9,057 nucleotides of DNA, taken from NCBI GenBank assembly GCA_031255055.1, contig JAIRTG010000129.1:1-9057 (forward strand), in the 5' to 3' direction. The notes under the pieces were generated by a model. It had not been told where the DNA came from. It saw only the letters and a program-made list of their open reading frames with translations, and made no database searches. A program made the translations under genes and the position numbers. The first letter of the stretch is position 1; every line of letters starts with the position of its first letter. This document shows positions 6,943-9,057 of the stretch, in pieces. This DNA is from Prevotellaceae bacterium (GTDB taxonomy: Bacteria > Bacteroidota > Bacteroidia > Bacteroidales > Paludibacteraceae).

Positions 6943-7971
6943 ATGGACAATATAAACATACTCGGCATCGAGTCATCTTGCGACGACACATCGGCAGCAA
7001 TCATACAAAACGGCATCATGCTGTCGAACGTCATCGCGAGTCAGTCCGTACACACATTCTACGGCGGAGTAGTTCCCGAACTCGCATCACGGGCGCATCA
7101 GCAACACATCATTCCGGTCGTACACCAGGCGCTGAAAAACGCCGGTATCGACAAAAGCAACCTCTCGGCCATCGGCTACACCCGCGGACCCGGGCTCTTA
7201 GGTTCGCTCTTAGTCGGCAGCTCATTTGCCAAAGGCCTGTCGCAATCGCTGTCCGTTCCGCTCATCGACGTCAACCATCTACAGGCCCATGTTCTGGCGC
7301 ATTTCATCAGCGAAGGCAATCCCGACGAAAAGCATCCCCCCTTTCCGTTTCTCTGCCTACTCGTTTCGGGCGGCAACTCCCAGATCATCCTCGTCCGTCG
7401 CTACGACGACATGCAAATCATCGGACAGACCATCGACGACGCGGCCGGCGAAGCCTTCGACAAATGCGCCAAAGTGATGGGACTACCCTACCCCGGCGGG
7501 CCACACGTCGACAAGCTAGCAAAAGCCGGCAATCCCACCACATTCACCTTCAGCAAGCCCCAGACAAGCGGCTACGACTACAGTTTCAGCGGACTCAAAA
7601 CCTCTTTTCTATACCTGGTACGCGACGAAATGAAAAAAAACGACCGTTTTATCATCGACAACCTGCACCATCTGTGCGCATCCCTACAGCACACGGTCAT
7701 AGAAATACTGATGGCAAAACTACGGAAAGCCTCCGACGACTTCGCCATAAAACACATCGCAGTAGCCGGCGGCGTATCGGCCAACTCGGCATTACGTCGC
7801 GCGTTCCACGAACACCGAGAAAAGCACGATTGGCAGACCTACATCCCCCCCATTTCGTTCACCACCGACAACGCCGCCATGATAGCCATGACCGCCTACC
7901 TGAAATACCGCCACAACCGATTCGGCGCCCTGACCGACACACCATTCGTGCGGGTAAACAACACATTTTAA
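6943..7971 (+). CDS. tsaD: tRNA N6-adenosine threonylcarbamoyltransferase TsaD
   Basis: Catalytic subunit of the bacterial t6A complex (with TsaB and TsaE). It transfers the threonylcarbamoyl group from threonylcarbamoyl-AMP, made by TsaC/TsaC2, to A37 of ANN-decoding tRNAs in the cytoplasm. The 342-residue length is normal for the family. Visible motifs are ILGIESSCDDTSAA (6-19), VVPELASRAH (43-52), YTRGPGLLGSL (79-89), the metal-binding HLQAH (H112 and H116), LVSGGNSQ (140-147), IDDAAGEAFDK (164-174), PGGPHVD (184-190), SFSGLKT (214-220), AGGVSANSALR (275-285) and FTTDNAAM (306-313), in which D309 is the expected third metal ligand. All key residues are present. The ATG at 6943 starts directly before the family's N-terminal strand; an in-frame TTG 30 codons earlier gives an atypical extension and was rejected. 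The gene is GC-rich and divergent from tamB. The exosortase-like gene follows after 15 bases. Confidence 0.97.
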   Translation: MDNINILGIESSCDDTSAAIIQNGIMLSNVIASQSVHTFYGGVVPELASRAHQQHIIPVVHQALKNAGIDKSNLSAIGYTRGPGLLGSLLVGSSFAKGLSQSLSVPLIDVNHLQAHVLAHFISEGNPDEKHPPFPFLCLLVSGGNSQIILVRRYDDMQIIGQTIDDAAGEAFDKCAKVMGLPYPGGPHVDKLAKAGNPTTFTFSKPQTSGYDYSFSGLKTSFLYLVRDEMKKNDRFIIDNLHHLCASLQHTVIEILMAKLRKASDDFAIKHIAVAGGVSANSALRRAFHEHREKHDWQTYIPPISFTTDNAAMIAMTAYLKYRHNRFGALTDTPFVRVNNTF

Positions 7972-7986
7972 AACAAAGACACACAC

Positions 7987-8565
7987 ATGAATTCCACCAA
8001 CCTCCCCCCCAAGCTACAGCCCTATCAAGGCGTCATCTATTTTATTATCATGCTGCTACTATCTCATTTTCTGTGGAAGTTCACCGTATTGGGCGACGAC
8101 ACCGACACAGCAGTAACCTTTTTCGGCATCGACATATCGGCGCCGTTCATCTATTTTTCCAACCTGACGGCCACAATATCGGTTCAGATACTGCACTTTT
8201 TCGGCTCGACGGTCGAATTATACAACGACAACATCCTTCGCTATACCGGATCGCACACCGGCGTCCGTGTCATTTGGGGCTGTTCGGGCCTCAAGCAAGC
8301 CTACATCTTTCTGTGCATCATGCTATTCCACAACGGCTCATTCACGAAAAAGCTATGGTACATCCCCCTTAGCCTCCTCCTTCTTTTCGGCTACAATGTT
8401 TTGCGCATCACCTTGATGACAGCAGCCATAAAACATCACCCCGAATGGTTTCATTTTCTGCACGAATATCTATTCAAATACCTTTACTACGGTCTGCTAT
8501 TCGGTCTATATCTCCATTGGGACGCCAAGACAGAGCAACCGAAAACAGAGAGCACGAACAATTAG
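7987..8565 (+). CDS. Exosortase/archaeosortase family membrane protein
   Basis: 192-residue polytopic membrane protein with hydrophobic segments at about residues 14-34, 50-72, 103-114, 122-147 and 160-178. The proposed exosortase catalytic triad is intact: C99 in WGCSGLKQA (97-105), R140 in GYNVLRI (135-141), and H159 in FLHEYLFKYLYYG (157-169). In the family these residues support cleavage and transfer at a C-terminal sorting signal (PEP-CTERM or a lineage-specific variant) at the cytoplasmic membrane. The protein is short, as in the single-domain Bacteroidetes forms, without the EpsI extension of proteobacterial exosortases. It starts 15 bases after the tsaD stop, so the two are likely co-transcribed. 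No candidate substrate with a tripartite C-terminal signal is encoded in the window, so its target is unknown. The subfamily (XrtF, XrtN or other) cannot be assigned by eye. Confidence 0.85.
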   Translation: MNSTNLPPKLQPYQGVIYFIIMLLLSHFLWKFTVLGDDTDTAVTFFGIDISAPFIYFSNLTATISVQILHFFGSTVELYNDNILRYTGSHTGVRVIWGCSGLKQAYIFLCIMLFHNGSFTKKLWYIPLSLLLLFGYNVLRITLMTAAIKHHPEWFHFLHEYLFKYLYYGLLFGLYLHWDAKTEQPKTESTNN

Positions 8566-8584
8566 GCGGAGAAAAGTATCACCC

Positions 8585-8610
8585 ACGCTTCGGTCAGCCG
8601 TACGTTTTTT
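8585..8610 (+). terminator. Weak candidate terminator after the exosortase gene
   Basis: A short imperfect hairpin (ACG/CGT outer and CGG/CCG inner pairs around TCAG) is followed by a run of six T, 20 bases after the exosortase stop codon. The stem is weak, so this is only suggestive. The larger hairpins further on may do the terminating. Confidence 0.3.
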
Positions 8611-8613
8611 CTT

Positions 8614-8657
8614 GAAGAAAGAGAAAGAGAGAGAGAAAGAGACGGAGGGGGGGGAAG
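8614..8657 (+). repeat. Polypurine (GA)n / G-run tract
   Basis: Positions 8614-8642 are 29 consecutive purines dominated by GA and GAAA units. After a single C (8643) they continue as purines to 8657, including eight consecutive G (8647-8654). Such tracts can adopt triplex or other non-B structures and are prone to length change. No coding potential is seen here. Confidence 0.65.
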
Positions 8658-8725
8658 TCTCCCCCTCGCTACAGCCCGCCGTACGGCGGTCTTCCGCTAC
8701 CCCCTCTGCGGGGCTCCGCCCCGCA
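8645..8725. repeat. Cluster of GC-rich palindromes
   Basis: Three hairpin-forming elements follow each other. GAGGGGG (8645-8651) pairs with CCCCCTC (8661-8667). CCGCCGTACGGCGG (8676-8689) is a perfect 14-base palindrome. TGCGGGGC (8707-8714) pairs with GCCCCGCA (8718-8725) across a 3-base loop. Serial GC palindromes in a gene-free spacer between convergent genes resemble a REP/BIME-type extragenic element, or a bidirectional transcription block. Nothing here looks like coding sequence. Confidence 0.6.
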
Positions 8726-8749
8726 ACGCCCCGTAAGACAGCGTTTATA

Positions 8750-8842
8750 GTGATTAGTGATTAGTGATTAGTGATTAGTGATTAACGATTAATTGTTAAA
8801 CATGGCGAACTTGCTAATCACTAATCACTAATCACTAAACAC
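8750..8842. repeat. Facing heptamer arrays (GTGATTA)5 ... (TAATCAC)3
   Basis: Five exact copies of GTGATTA run from 8750 to 8784 with a decayed sixth copy (ACGATTA, 8785-8791). After a spacer, three exact copies of the reverse complement TAATCAC occupy 8815-8835, followed by a variant TAAACAC (8836-8842). The two arrays can pair into a stem of 21 perfect base pairs, extendable to 28 with one mismatch, around a loop of about 30 bases. The second array touches the stop codon of the minus-strand gene at 8842-8844. It may act as a bidirectional terminator or be a mobile or expanding repeat. Pairing in alternative registers is possible because each arm is itself tandem. Confidence 0.85.
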
Positions 8843-9057
8843 TACACCCCCACCACCGTAACCGTTTTACCGTTTACGGTTTCTCGGCGCATATAGAGTT
8901 TGTCCTCCCAACCGACGGTCGGACGACGATCGAAGACGACCATCCAGCCCTCATTGCAGCAGTGGGTGTCCATGTAACGGGCTGTCTGTTCGAGACCCTC
9001 CTCGAGGTACTTTTCCCCGTAATTGATCTTCAGTTCGATGGGATACTTCCGGTCTTC
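8842..9057 (-). CDS. C-terminal fragment of a protein with a PD-(D/E)XK nuclease-like tail (5' end beyond window)
   Basis: An open frame enters from the right edge and ends at TAG (8844-8842), giving 71 codons. It contains YPIELKINYG, then YLEEGLEQTARYMD, EGWMVVFDRR, VGWEDKLYMRR and a final VNGKTVTVVGV. The strand with E-x-K, followed by a helix with EEG..Q...YMD and a strand ending in FDRR, is the pattern seen at the C-terminus of many bacterial AAA-ATPase proteins that end in a PD-(D/E)XK nuclease-like domain (DUF1703/PDDEXK_9 and relatives). Only that tail is present, so the ATPase part is an inference from family architecture. It is convergent with the exosortase gene, and its stop codon abuts the heptamer array. 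Confidence 0.6.
   Translation of the reverse strand, partial: EDRKYPIELKINYGEKYLEEGLEQTARYMDTHCCNEGWMVVFDRRPTVGWEDKLYMRRETVNGKTVTVVGV

Noticed and set aside
6978..8372. Plus-strand open frame of 464 codons overlapping tsaD and the exosortase gene
   Set aside because: It is a +1-type shadow of two well-supported genes, extremely rich in R, H, P and S, and has no domain signature.
8750..8842. CRISPR-like or iteron array
   Set aside because: Units are 7 bases with no spacers, and the second array is inverted; no cas or replication genes are seen.

Overview
The window looks like the chromosome of a Bacteroidales bacterium, possibly a Tannerella/Porphyromonas-type member. This is an inference from the gene content: a Bacteroidetes-style TamB, a DUF3256 protein, a BspA-type leucine-rich-repeat protein and a small exosortase-family protein. 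Two promoter-like sites also match the Bacteroidetes -7 element TAnnTTTG. No rRNA, tRNA, CRISPR array, transposase or integrase is visible.

Layout. Positions 1-1406 form an AT-rich segment read on the minus strand. It holds the N-terminal 143 codons of a YhdJ-like orphan DNA-adenine methyltransferase cut by the window edge, then a GC-richer hairpin element resembling an integron attC site (about 542-637), then a secreted BspA-like LRR protein. Positions 1482-6660 are an ordinary core-genome block, also on the minus strand: a very large tamB gene whose 3' end overlaps the start of a secreted DUF3256 protein. The tamB coding frame is open upstream of its first conventional start codon, and the membrane anchor is whole only if translation starts in that extension. 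Positions 6661-6942 are a divergent intergenic region with the tamB promoter and several inverted repeats. On the plus strand come tsaD (universal tRNA t6A synthesis) and, 15 bases later, an exosortase/archaeosortase-family membrane protein. Positions 8566-8841 are a gene-free spacer built of consecutive structured DNA: a weak terminator, a polypurine tract, a cluster of GC-rich palindromes, and two facing arrays of the heptamer GTGATTA/TAATCAC. The window ends in the C-terminal 71 codons of a minus-strand protein with an apparent PD-(D/E)XK nuclease-like tail.

How it fits together. TamB and the DUF3256 protein are likely co-transcribed envelope functions. TsaD and the exosortase-like protein are probably one transcript, although their known roles are unrelated. 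The methyltransferase/LRR end differs in base composition from the core block and looks like an accessory segment, with the attC-like hairpin between its two genes. The GC-rich spacer with heptamer arrays separates the convergent exosortase and nuclease-tail genes.
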